Assembly (NCBI GenBank): GCA_038373885.1
Contig: JAWZYV010011909.1
Location: 558,001-622,000 of the forward strand
Source: Cheiracanthium punctorium
Taxonomy: Eukaryota; Arthropoda; Arachnida; Araneae; Cheiracanthiidae
Reading direction: 5' to 3'
DNA: 64,000 nucleotides
The notes beneath the pieces were generated by a model. The model saw nothing but the letters and a program-made list of their open reading frames with translations, was not told the DNA's origin and made no database searches. Of the stretch, positions 46,941-56,859 are shown piece by piece. The position numbers and the translations under genes were made by a program. Numbering within the stretch: the stretch's first letter is position 1; the number at the start of each line of letters is the position of its first letter.

Positions 46941-48512
46941 CGGACCAAGCACACAAATCTGAAATACATGTTACACAAACAAACTTTATTTTGTGCAGTT
47001 AGTTTCCAAAGGTTTCCCGAACGATTTCAGTTTATTTAGTTTCGTTACCTGAGTGATAGTGCAAACAAACAAAGCGTCATCAAAAATAAAAGCATGCATT
47101 TTCGAATTTACTTAAATGAAAAATGCAAGAAAAAGATTACCTTTGAAAAATTCTATACCTCCAGTGCAGTAATTTGCGTGTTCATATATCTTCTTCTCCG
47201 AATAATAACTTGATAGCCTCAGCAAATGTGAAAAATGTATGTGCTTCGGACGCCATCTTGACTGTAAACTAAGTAAACCAGTGCGTTAGTTTTCATCATT
47301 AATAACATCTGCGCACTTTATGATTGATACACGATAAAACGGTGTAGGTACTATTTCGCCGCGAAGGATGGAGGTGGAAAAGACCCTTTGCTAGTTCCTG
47401 AGTTCGGAATAAACGAGCCGATAGGGGAGACCTCCATTTTCTTTCATCTGCACACGAAACACTTCATTCAATTACTTCTAGAATTTTTCACGGAATAGGG
47501 AAACGGACTTAGGGAAAAGATTCTCTCAGCTTTTCCTCCTTTACCCCAGGGTGTTAGAGTATCCAAACGAACCGTTTTTTTGCATGTGGTTTCAAGTGAA
47601 ATAGAAATAATACATTGCAATAATATGAAAAAAAGATCATTCACCTCAAAATTTGTCATGTAGGGGGCTTTTATAAGCTATTTATTTTTATTAACATTTC
47701 CCTTTCAAGATACCATTCTACCACTCGGTGTGTTGTGGTAGAATTGTTCTTCAGCCACTACACAACTCGAGCGTCTTACATATACACAGGACTGATTTAC
47801 GGCGGGGCATTCGGGGCTAGCTCTAGGGCCCCCAGCAAAATCGGAGCCCCCAAATTACCTTTTAATATGAAAAATTTTGCGCATCTTAATCTGAATTCAA
47901 AACAAAAGACTGGATATTGTTTAGCATTTTACACTCATTCTGTTTCAAAATTACGTTGCATTAGAATAATGCTATTCATAATTTTTTTTGGTACATTCAT
48001 CCAAAGTAATTATATTTAGCTACATTTGTTTTCCTTTATTATCTGCTTATATAATACGCTAGCGTATGCGGTACCAAAATCGACGATCTTTCCACTCAAA
48101 GAGCGGCAAGAGCTAGGTGTAAACATGAGTGCAGTAACAATAACGCATGTGCAAAAATCCAATTGAACAGTTCAATGACGTCAGAGGGAGCAAGCCTATG
48201 TCGCGCAGTAGCTAGATTACAAAATAACAATAATAGATACACAAAAATGCAAGATCTTTCGGACTTTTTCACAGCTTTCAAATATCGAATTGACAATACT
48301 TAGGACATTCATCGCCCGTCTAAGAAATGTTACCATGCATTGGGCTAAAGCACATTTTAACCATTTGCTGTTTCAGCATTGGCTTTTATGATGACACTTA
48401 ATATGTGTAGCAACCCTAATCTAAATAAATCGAATGACAAATAGCGTTAAAACTAACGAGATATATCAGGATTAGAAGTCGTTGCTTAAAACAAAGAAAC
48501 AAGATTTTCATT
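46941..48512 (+). other. FAAH2 intron 1, middle part
   Basis: No exon seen. 47780-47860 holds GACTGATTTACGGCGGGGC, possibly a hAT-like end. 48270-48380 is the diverged relative of 37180-37300. The rest is unassigned. Confidence 0.5.
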
Positions 48513-48574
48513 CATAAGCGTAAAGTTTTCAAAATTATTGGGGGGCCGGGCACCACAACCACATATATTCACGT

Positions 48575-48747
48575 CAGTGGCGTAGTCAAGGGGAGGTGTT
48601 AGGGGGGTCATAACTGCCCATGAGGAGTTTTTTGCCATACAAAATGTATATTCTTCACTCCCTTATCATACACCCGTATACATTTTTGTGAGTTGCAGAA
48701 GTCGTAACCCCCCCCCCCTTCCATGAAAAATTTCAGGCTACGCACGA
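48575..48747 (-). mobile_element. G-MITE copy 8
   Basis: Begins CAGTGGCGTAGTCAAGG and ends with a damaged GGCTACGCACG. The exact 8-bp repeat ATTCACGT flanks it (48567-48574 and 48748-48755). Same site inside hAT-C as copies 2 and 3. Confidence 0.88.
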
Positions 48748-48769
48748 ATTCACGTACATATAACTTACT

Positions 48770-48877
48770 CATAGCTGCCAACTACTACAGAATATAATTA
48801 ACCGCTTTTTCTACATGATTTTTCGGCTTAAAATATATACTGTTTACAAAAATATTCCGTAGTAGTTGGCAGCTATG
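48770..48877. mobile_element. 108-bp MITE with perfect 19-bp inverted repeats
   Basis: Ends CATAGCTGCCAACTACTAC are perfectly inverted. Flanks ACTTACT and ACTTAAG share five bases. The other hAT-C copies lack it, so this insertion is younger than the G-MITE in the same host. Confidence 0.82.
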
Positions 48878-49917
48878 ACTTAAGTGTAAATTATTGAGGC
48901 GCTCGAGCTCTATGGATCCATAGAATTCTACACCTGTGTAAGGTAAGTATCCATGCTAGTATCTTCCTACCATGTTATAAGTTTTAAAAAAAAAAAGCAA
49001 AGTAAAAATCCAAAGGAGGGGAAAAAACATTTTCGATGAGATAGTGCATTTTAGACACATCTGAACTTTTCTTCATTTCATACTTTACATTGCATAATCT
49101 GATTTTAATTAACCAGAGCCTGGCGAGGGCAGCTTATTGTAACATTGCGTGTTACGTGGCGTCACAATGAATACTAAATCATGATTGAAATCAAAAGAAG
49201 AAAATTTTTAAAAGTACAAGTAAAGGTTTTTTTTAAACGTTTGTAAATGGCGTGAAATACTTTCTTTTTATGTTAGTATAAATTAGTTTTCTGTATTGAG
49301 TGGTAAATTATTGGGTGGGCTCAGCCCCTATTCACAATTTATTGGGGGCTCGAGCCCACGGGCCCATATAACTCTACGCCTATGTTTTCATTGAAATGAG
49401 CCCAGAAATTGAGTCAACACTGCACTGAGTATAAAGAACATTAAGGTATGGGCGAAGAAGCGGGCTGCCTGGCGGATGGTATTGCATATTATTTTTGGTT
49501 TCTGTAAGTTAAGAAAATTATATCTTTCCACGTTATTTTAAACAAAAAGACAAGTTCTGCTGTTTTTTTTTCTAACCCTCGGTCAGTTTTACAATAATAT
49601 CTATACATATGCTCTGATAAAAACACTGGTAAAATAAACGCAAAAATAGTCTGGAACACGTTACTTGGAAAATACGAAATGTAATTAAGAACTGAAGATT
49701 AAATATTATACTTAAAATATTATTACCCTACATAATAGTATCATTGCCGAACTATTCCATTTCACTTTGCATCCTGATCCAGTAAACCATTTGTATACTG
49801 TGATATGAAAGTTACTAAGGATGCCATCGTGAGAAAGGGGAAGGGGGGGGGACACTGAAACTTTGCCCTGAGCCCCCGTTTGTATAAATTGGTCCCTGTA
49901 TTATATATTAGACAACA

Positions 49918-50751
49918 TGCTTCCTTGTTGAGGTTGAAGGCAATGAAAAAGCCGACTCCTTGTCTGAGGAGAGTGTGAGTCATTGATTGTGGGAAGCTCA
50001 CCTTTAGCGGGATTTCTTCCCTGGCAAAAATCGAATTGAACAAGCTTCCGAAAACCCCTCCCAACCACTCATGGTATTTCGCGAAAAATCCGGGTGGGTT
50101 CTTTCCAGCCAAACTGTTTTCTCGCGCTTCTTCAGTGCCCATACTCTTGAGAGCCCTCACTTTTCAGCAGGGTCAAAAAGCTTACCCTGAGTGCCATTGG
50201 TGTTCAGCAGACATGGCCTCGACTGCCCATATTTTGGTTTGTTTGGGTTTTAACCCTTTGAGGCGCAACCCTTTCCCAATTCTGAAAAAATGGCAGCGTG
50301 TCTCGCCGACTAACTAGCCAGCTGTCGCTCGAACTCAAACAAAAGGGTCTCTAGATCTGTGGCACGCGATGAACGTTTCGATCGTCCGCCATCTTGCTGG
50401 TAGTTAAGTCGAGCGATGACAACGGCTGCCATTTTTTCAGAATTGGACAATCTCTCCAGCTGTTCTCGCATTCTTCCATTTTTCAGCAGCTGTCAGTGCT
50501 GTTAAAAATAAGCGTGACCATTTTTTTACGGGAAAGGATGTGCTAAAAAGTAAAGGATTCTCGTGGAGCTATGTCACCCGCAACTATTTTTATAGAAATC
50601 CAATCTATTCTTCGTGACTGGCAACAGTCCAAATGTCAGAGTTGGGTGTTCCCAGAGCGGGATCACTGCGCCTTAAAGGGTTAACAAAGACGAAGTCCTG
50701 CGGGGCCCTCAACTGCTTTTAGACGTTTTCGGATTCATGGGGATAGTCTAA
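49918..50751 (+). pseudogene. Non-LTR retroelement RNase H and C-terminal fragment, split by a pB1 MITE
   Basis: VEVEGNEKADSL at about 49930-49965 is the RNase H motif with its late catalytic Asp. After an indel the frame continues as LAKIELNKLPKTPPNHSWYF and then a YPECHWCSADMASTAHILVC zinc-knuckle-like C-x2-C-x8-H-x4-C tail. The frame is then cut by the MITE at 50250-50684. Beyond it, NKDEVLRGPQLLLDVFGFMG and a stop (50749-50751) finish the protein in frame if the MITE and one TTAA are removed. This tail is one I associate with spider retroelement RNase H proteins. The reverse transcriptase part is missing and a TGA breaks the frame near 49975. Confidence 0.8.
50250..50684 (-). mobile_element. 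pB1 piggyBac-like MITE, complete (435 bp)
   Basis: TTAA at 50250-50253 and 50681-50684. Ends TTAACCCTTTGAGGCGCAAC and, reverse-complemented, TTAACCCTTTAAGGCGCAGT. It carries the usual pB1 blocks in reverse orientation, including ATCGTCCGCCATCTTGCTGG. It interrupts the RNase H pseudogene, and removing it with one TTAA restores the frame, proving the element limits. Confidence 0.93.
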
Positions 50752-50832
50752 CCCTGCTACATGATTCCGAGATTAGTAACAGCAACAACAACAGACAACA
50801 CGCTTCACTATTATTTTGTGGTGTCATTCCAG

Positions 50833-51052
50833 GTCACTGCCGAAGAAGTTATGAAGGCCTACATCGACCGTGTCCGTGAGGTGGATCGCTTCATCAACGC
50901 ATGCGTAGACCAGAGATTCGAGGAGGCCCTGTCGGACGCGCGGGCCGTGGACAAGATGCTGAAAGCGGGGAGCTTGACCGAGCAGCAGTTGGCGACAGAG
51001 TTACCACTCCTCGGCGTGCCTTTCTCGTGCAAAGAAATTGTGGGTGTCAAGG
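50833..51052 (+). CDS. FAAH2: Fatty-acid amide hydrolase 2-like, second coding exon (catalytic Lys)
   Basis: Acceptor TTCCAG|GTC at 50832/50833, donor AAGG|GTAAGC at 51052/51053, entering in phase 0 and leaving in phase 1. It encodes residues 57-129 and the first base of 130. VTAEEVMKAYIDRVREVD and the following INACVDQRFEEAL match the amidase-signature N-terminal helices. PLLGVPFSCKEIVGVKG holds Lys123, the position of the catalytic Lys of the Ser-cisSer-Lys triad. Base composition is much more GC-rich than the surrounding intron, as expected for coding sequence. Spacing to the preceding exon is 7.3 kb. Confidence 0.93.
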
Positions 51053-52339
51053 GTAAGCCGCCGATTGCGTTCAGCTTTTCCTGTTCAAGGGCCACTCCAG
51101 TGAGGAGGCTATAGGGGTCCCATAGCCAGGGCTTACTTTCTAGCTAAAAAAGTACGGGATCCCTAATATTCTCTAAAGCTCATGTTCATATTCAGTGGCG
51201 TACTGTACACAACCCTACCCCTGCAGTACGGGAGTCGGTAGTACATTCTACTAGGTCCACGTGGCGTATCGCGCATCCAGTGTTGAGCTGAGCGAATTTC
51301 GTGCAGCTGTCTCTACCTCAAGTTGAATTAACCGTAACGGTCGCTCGCTTAGCTTACGCCGCGAGCTCCCTCCAAAACAAAAATTGTCTGTTCCCGTGGA
51401 ACAGTCGGTACACTGACTGCTGTGTTGGACATGGTCACGTTCGAGTATTTGCAAGATGTGAAGGCGATTATGCTAGCGACCAGTGGCTGTTGGCATTCGA
51501 TAGAGGAGGAACTCTGTTTCTTTGTTGTTGTTTTTTTTCGGTGATTATTCCTCGATGGTATGTCCGATTTCGGATTTTCTTTTTTTTTAAGTGATCAGCA
51601 TCGTGACCTTGACCAATGTCATAGGGTCGGTGAGCGCGCGGAGCGAGTAATTGAGAAATAGAATAATTCTTCTAATATCTCCATTGAAAGTTAATCGCAT
51701 TGGGCAGTCTATCCAGTTGTTCTATATCAGCGCATTTCCATCGTATTCTTCCAGTTTTCAGCAGATGCCAGTGCTGTTAAAAATAATGCTGACAATTTTA
51801 CAAATAATCGACCATTTTTACGGGGAATGATCTGCTAAAAAGAAAAGGATTCTCGTGTAACTATGTCACCCTCAATAATTTTTAAAAAATTAAAATTTAT
51901 TCTTTGGGACTAACAACAGTCTAAACGTCAGAGGATTGTGTTCCTCACAGGGTTAAGAAATAATGCAACTTTTGAATAGCTATCGAGCCAGTAAGATTTA
52001 CGAAGCATTCAGGAAAAAATCTTAAAATAGACGTAATTTAGCAATATTCCCCCAAACGGATAAACTTCGGGACATAATGGATGACGATTTTTATGCTTGT
52101 TTCTGAAAACTGCATAAGGCATATAGGATCACTCTTAATGCAAGTTCATAGTGCATTTGGGGAAGAAGCATTATTAATTTTTTCGATTGTTTAGCATCAA
52201 TGGTTTGGTTTTAAAAGCTGTTCAAAAGTCCTGTGTTCTTAAACGGAAGAGCCTTAAAGAAAAACTGGACAACCATGGATGTCGGCATTATAGGGCTACG
52301 GGGGTGAGGTGGAACTTGCCTTCCCCAGGATATCTGTAG
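51053..52339 (+). other. FAAH2 intron 2, first part
   Basis: Contains a reverse-oriented fragment of the 9890-10560 repeat (51594-51690) and a pB1 fragment (51690-51958). The rest is unassigned. The moderately GC-rich part at 51180-51500 has no convincing frame or splice sites. Confidence 0.55.
51690..51958 (-). mobile_element. pB1 fragment
   Basis: TTGGGCAGTCTATCCAGTTG, CAGATGCCAGTGCTGTTAAA and CTATGTCACCCTCAATA follow the pB1 order on the minus strand. It ends CACAGGGTTAAG, a decayed TTAA end. The other end is missing. Confidence 0.65.
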
Positions 52340-52904
52340 GTCGTTTACACCCCTGCTTTTTTATTCTTTTCCACATGATAACCAAAATTCTGACATTTTG
52401 ACTGTTTTGATTGAAGAATAAATTTGATTAAAAAAAATCTGATGTGTCCAACACATGACTTCCTTGCACGTCTATTAATTCAAAAATGTTTTTTACGCAC
52501 TTCCTCTAAACTTATTTGTTTGAAAGAGATAAAATATCAATAATAGTAAGGTATAGCGATTTCTAGCCAAATATTTTGATATCGCCAAGCTGAGTTCAAT
52601 TTGAAAGATTTCCTTCTGACACTTTATTTGGCGATATTTCACCAAAAGCCGACAAACTTGAGATAGTTTGCGAGATTTTGGGGATAGCCAAAGTAGTCAT
52701 TGACCTCTGACTTTCAATGAATTGAATGCATCCATACACCTTAATGTATTTAAAGTCATTTGGCTCACCCTGTAAATAAATTCCCAGTCGATTGCTGTCA
52801 AAAAAGATATTGAAAACAGTTAGATATTATAATATAGTTCTAAATACAAAAGTTCAAAATTGTACGGGTTAAAGTTTTAGAGTTATACAAAATACGAAAT
52901 AATT

Positions 52905-53155
52905 TTTGGCGCCAAATTTGGCGATATTTCGGCGAAACTCGTCAATGTCGACGACATTTGGCGAGATTTTAAGCATGGACCAACAATGACAGATTATCGC
53001 CAAATTTGGCGATATTTCGCCAAAACTCGCCAAGAACGATGACAAATGGCGATACTTTGGGCATGGACCAAATGACTGACTATCGCCAAATTTGGCGACA
53101 TTTCGGCAAAACTCGCCAAGGTCGAGGACAGACGGCGAGATTTTGGGCATGTACC
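52905..53155. repeat. Tandem GGCGATATTTCGCC units (three, about 80-90 bp)
   Basis: Each unit has CCAAATTTGGCGATATTTCG, a CTCGCCAA part and GGGCATGGACCA. Units contain short inverted repeats (TTGGCGA/TCGCCAA). Mirrored at 56050-56295 in the right arm. Confidence 0.9.
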
Positions 53156-54163
53156 AAACAATGACTGACTACAATTGTATTATATTGAAGATGTCCATAG
53201 ACATTAAAGTACTGAAATTCTTTTTGGTGGTCCTGTAAAGAAACTCCAGCAGATTGGAACCAAAAATCGAGATGCACAACTAGATGTTACAACAATCTTA
53301 CATATGAAATTTCATAATAGTTTTTGAGATTTGAGAGTTAAATATGCACACACGTACACCAAAAGTCGCCAAGCTTGGCGACTTTTGGCATAGTTCTTGA
53401 GGGAGGCACGTGACCGTGGTCGGACCATTACCTAACTTATGTGGTAGGACGGTATTGTGCTTGAAATGGATGAATGCCCCTAAAATTGCCATTGACCGTA
53501 ATGTATTGGAAATCTTTTGAGTGTTCCTGTAGCAGAACTGTAAATGATAAAGACACTTTTTTTAATGGAGAAATTCATTTTCTAACTCTTTACAGCATAT
53601 ATCACTCCTGAGTCGTTTCAAATAGCCCAAAACCTTAAAAAACGCTTTGATGAATGTCGGCCCATAGAGCGTAATGTATTTCGAATCTTTTAGGCGGTTC
53701 TGTAGATAAACTATCCAGTCGAATGGAACCGAAAGGGGAGGTGCACAACTAGATGTTACAACAATCCTAAATATAAAGTTTCAACATTCTACGCCTAATA
53801 GTTTTTGAGATATGCGAGTTTAATGAATTTCGGCCCATTGAGCGTAATGTATTTCGAATGTTTTGGGCGATCCTGTAGATAAACTATCCAGTCGAATGGA
53901 ACCAATAGGGGAGGTGCACAACTAGATGTTACAACTATCCAAAATATGAAGTTTCGACATTCTACGCCTAATAGTTTTTGAGTTAAGCGAGTTTAATGAA
54001 TTTCGGCCCATAGAGCGTAATGTATTTCGAATCTTTTGGGCGGTCCTGTACATAAACTATCCATTCGATTGCCACCAAAAGGGGAGGTGCACAACTAGAT
54101 CATAGAACAATCCTAAATATCAAATCTCAACATTCTACGACCAATAGTTTTTGAGATATGCGA

Positions 54164-54213
54164 GTTACATACATACGTACGTACGTACGTACGTACGTAC
54201 ATACGTACATACG
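54164..54213. repeat. (TACG)n/(TACA)n microsatellite
   Basis: Alternating TACA and TACG units in the left arm; mirrored at about 54984-55031 in the right arm. Confidence 0.9.
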
Positions 54214-54438
54214 TACAGACGGCATGGAAAAACTGGCCACAGCAGACTCGCCGCTGGTCAAAATGAGTTGCAGACGCGTTAATATGATCGTGCATGCTAG
54301 CCTACGATAGGATGCATCGAAAAAAATTTTTAAATTAAATTTAGAGGTAGTCAAAATCGGTTTTTTTGTCGAAATTTGGCCCCCAAAATTTTTCGGGATC
54401 ACATTACTTCCTTATACTACGTACAAGGAAGTAAAAAA

Positions 54439-54757
54439 TATTTACGGAGGACATAGTTACACAAAAATACTTTTCTATTTAGCATGTCGATCGTTTGTAA
54501 AATTGTGAGGGTTATTTTTAACGGAACTGGCATCTGTTGAAAAATGGAGAATACGATGGAAATACGTTGATACAGAAGAACAACTGGATAGACTGCCTGA
54601 TGCGGAAAAAAAGAGCAGCCGTTGCCATCGCTCGAATTTTCTGATTCTCACAGCCAGCTGTGTGAAAAAATCGTCCCTAGATCTGTGGAAAGCGATGAAC
54701 GATTCGATCGACCGCCATCTTGCTGGTGGTTAAATCGAGCGATGGCAACAGCTGCCC
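54439..54757 (+). mobile_element. Loop of the inverted repeat: middle part of pB1
   Basis: 319 bp with GGAGGACATAGTTACACA, GGCATCTGTTGAAAAATGG, GCAGCCGTTGCCATCGCTCG and GACCGCCATCTTGCTGGTGG, in standard pB1 order on the plus strand. Confidence 0.85.
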
Positions 54758-56763
54758 TTTTTTACTTCCTTGTACGTAGTATAAGGAAGTAATGTGATCC
54801 CGAAAAATTTTGGGGGCCAAATTTCGACAAAAAAACCGATTTTGACTACCTCTAAATTTAATTTTAAAATTTTTTTCGATGCATCCTATCGTAGGCTAGC
54901 ATGCACGATCATATTAACGCGTCTGCAACTCATTTTGACCAGCGGCGAGTCTGCTGTGGCCAGTTTTTCCATGCCGTCTGTACGTATGTACGTATGTACG
55001 TACGTACGTACGTACGTACGTATGTATGTAACTCGCATATCTCAAAAACTATTGGTCGTAGAATGTTGAGATTTGATATTTAGGATTGTTCTATGATCTA
55101 GTTGTGCACCTCCCCTTTTGGTGGCAATCGAATGGATAGTTTATGTACAGGACCGCCCAAAAGATTCGAAATACATTACGCTCTATGGGCCGAAATTCAT
55201 TAAACTCGCCTAACTCGAAAGCTATTAGGCGTAGAATGTCGAAACTTCATATTTTGGATAGATGTAACATCTAGTTGTGCACCTCTCCTTTTGGTTCCAT
55301 TCACCTGATAGTTTATCTACAGGACTGCCCAAAACATTCGAAATACATTACGCTCAATGGGCCGAAACTCATTAAACTCGCATATCTCAAAAACTATTAG
55401 GCGTAGAATGTTGAAACTTTATATTTAGGATTGCTGTAACATCTACTTGTGCACCTCCCCTTTCGATTCCATTCGACTGGATAGTTTATCTACAGAACCG
55501 CCCAAAAGATTCGAAATACATTACGCTCTATTGGCCGAAATTCATCAAAGCGTTTTTTAGAGGTATTGGGCTATTTCAAACGACTCAGAAGTGATGTATG
55601 CTGTAAAGAGTTAGAAAATGAATTTCTCCATTAAAAAAAGTGTATTTATCATTTGTAGTTCTGCTACAGGAACACTCAAAAGATTTCCAATACATTACGG
55701 CCAATGGCAATTTTAGGGGCATTCATCCATTTCAAGCACAATACCGTCCTACCACATAAGTTAGGTAATGGTCCGACCACGGTCACGTGCCTCCCTCAAG
55801 AACTATGCCAAAAGTCGCCAAGCTTGGCGACTTTTGGTGTACGTGTGTGCATATTTTACTCTCAAATCTCAAAAACTATTATGAAATTTCATATATAAGA
55901 ATGTTGTAACATCTAGTTGTGTATCTCGATTTTTGGTTCCAATCTACTGGAGAGTTTATTTACAGGACCACCGAAAAGAATTTTAGTACTTTAATGTCTA
56001 TGGACATCTTCAATATAATACTACTGTAGATAGTCATTGTTTGGTACATGCCCAAAATCTCGCCGTCTGTCCTCGACCTTGGCGAGTTTTGGCGAAATAT
56101 CGCCAAATTTGGCGATAGTCAGTCATTTGGTCCATGCCCAAAGTATCGCCATTTTTCATCGTTCTTGGCGAGTTTTGGCGAAATATCGCCAAATTTGGCG
56201 ATAATCTGTCATTGTTTGGTTCATGCCTAAAATCTCGCCAAATGTCGTCGACATTGACGAGTTTCGCCGAAATATCGCCAAATTTGGCGCCAAAAATTAT
56301 TTCGTATTTTGTATAACTCTAAAACTAACCCGTAGATTTTTTAACTTTTGTATTTAGAACTATTGTAATATCTAACTGTTTTCAATATCTTTTTTGACAG
56401 CAATCGACTGAGAATTTATTTACAGGGTGAGCCAAATGACTTCTAATACATTGAGGTGTATGGATGCATTCAATTAATGAAAGTCTGTGGTCAATGACTA
56501 CTTTGGCTATCCCCAAAATGTCGCAGACTATCTCAAGTTATTCGGCTTTTGGTGAAATATCGCCAAATAAAGTGTCAGAAGGAAATCTTTCAAATTGAAC
56601 TCAGCTTGGCGATATCGAAATATTTGGCTGGAAATCGCTAAACCTTACTATTATTGATATTTTATCTCTTTCAAAGAAATACATTTAGAGGAAGTGCGTC
56701 GAAAATATTTTTGATCTAATGGACGTGCAAGGAAGTCATGTGTTGGACACATGAGATTTTTTT
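54758..56763 (+). repeat. Right arm of the 4.3-kb inverted repeat (Hp1 element, plus)
   Basis: Mirror of 52430-54438. The innermost 60 bp are identical between arms and the next 60 differ by about one base. Monomers further out differ at a few percent, and the outermost part (GAGGAAGTGCGTCGAAAAT) is more diverged with small indels. Non-coding. Confidence 0.9.
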
Positions 56764-56859
56764 CAGTAGTAGGACATGGCTGCGCTTCAAAGGATTAAGA
56801 CTTGCTAAATTGTGTGAATTAAAAATTGCTGAATTAACATGTATTGATTCATTTCTCAG

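Larger units (their letters stand above)
48513..49384 (-). mobile_element. hAT-C element, full copy with two nested MITEs
   Basis: Minus-strand copy: the left edge reads CATAAGCGTAAAGTTTTC and the right edge, reverse-complemented, CATAGGCGTAGAGTTATATG. The exact 8-bp repeat TTTTCATT flanks it at 48505-48512 and 49385-49392. It contains a G-MITE (48575-48747) at the family's usual position and a 108-bp MITE (48770-48877). Near-identical to 24659-25313 over the ATTGTGACGCCACGT region. Confidence 0.9.
52430..54438 (-). repeat. Left arm of the 4.3-kb inverted repeat (Hp1 element, minus)
   Basis: About 2.0 kb, pairing with 54758-56763. From the inner end outward it has: a terminal hairpin (TTACTTCCTTATACTACGTA with AAGGAAGTAA), an ACGT-type microsatellite (54167-54210), about-175-bp monomers starting near 54004, 53828 and 53658, an older monomer at 53480, the GGCGA tandem units (52905-53150), and one more monomer at 52720. 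The ORFs in it follow the repeat units and are not genes. Confidence 0.9.
52340..56798. mobile_element. pB1 MITE carrying two opposite insertions of a 2-kb repeat
   Basis: Outer left sequence (CTGACATTTTGACTG, GAAGAATAAATTTGATT), loop (54439-54757) and outer right sequence (CAGTAGTAGGACATGG, GCGCTTCAAAGGATTAA) join in pB1 order when the two arms are removed. The left arm sits in an A run, the right arm in a T run. The right end has TTAA at 56795-56798; the left end is decayed. So this is a single pB1 copy hit twice. Confidence 0.75.

Noticed and set aside
51251..51594. Open frames on both strands after FAAH2 exon 2
   Set aside because: Composition is mildly GC-rich but no amidase motif, acceptor or donor fits; FAAH2 continues at 56860 with matching phase.
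52869..53492. Minus-strand ORFs with repeated ISPNLA-type peptides in the left arm, and mirror ORFs in the right arm
   Set aside because: They are translations of the GGCGA tandem units and Hp1 monomers; no start context, splice sites or family match.
54127..54402. ORF of 91 codons duplicated as 54794-55069
   Set aside because: Both copies simply reflect the inverted repeat and include a translated ACGT microsatellite (repeated YVRTYV residues).
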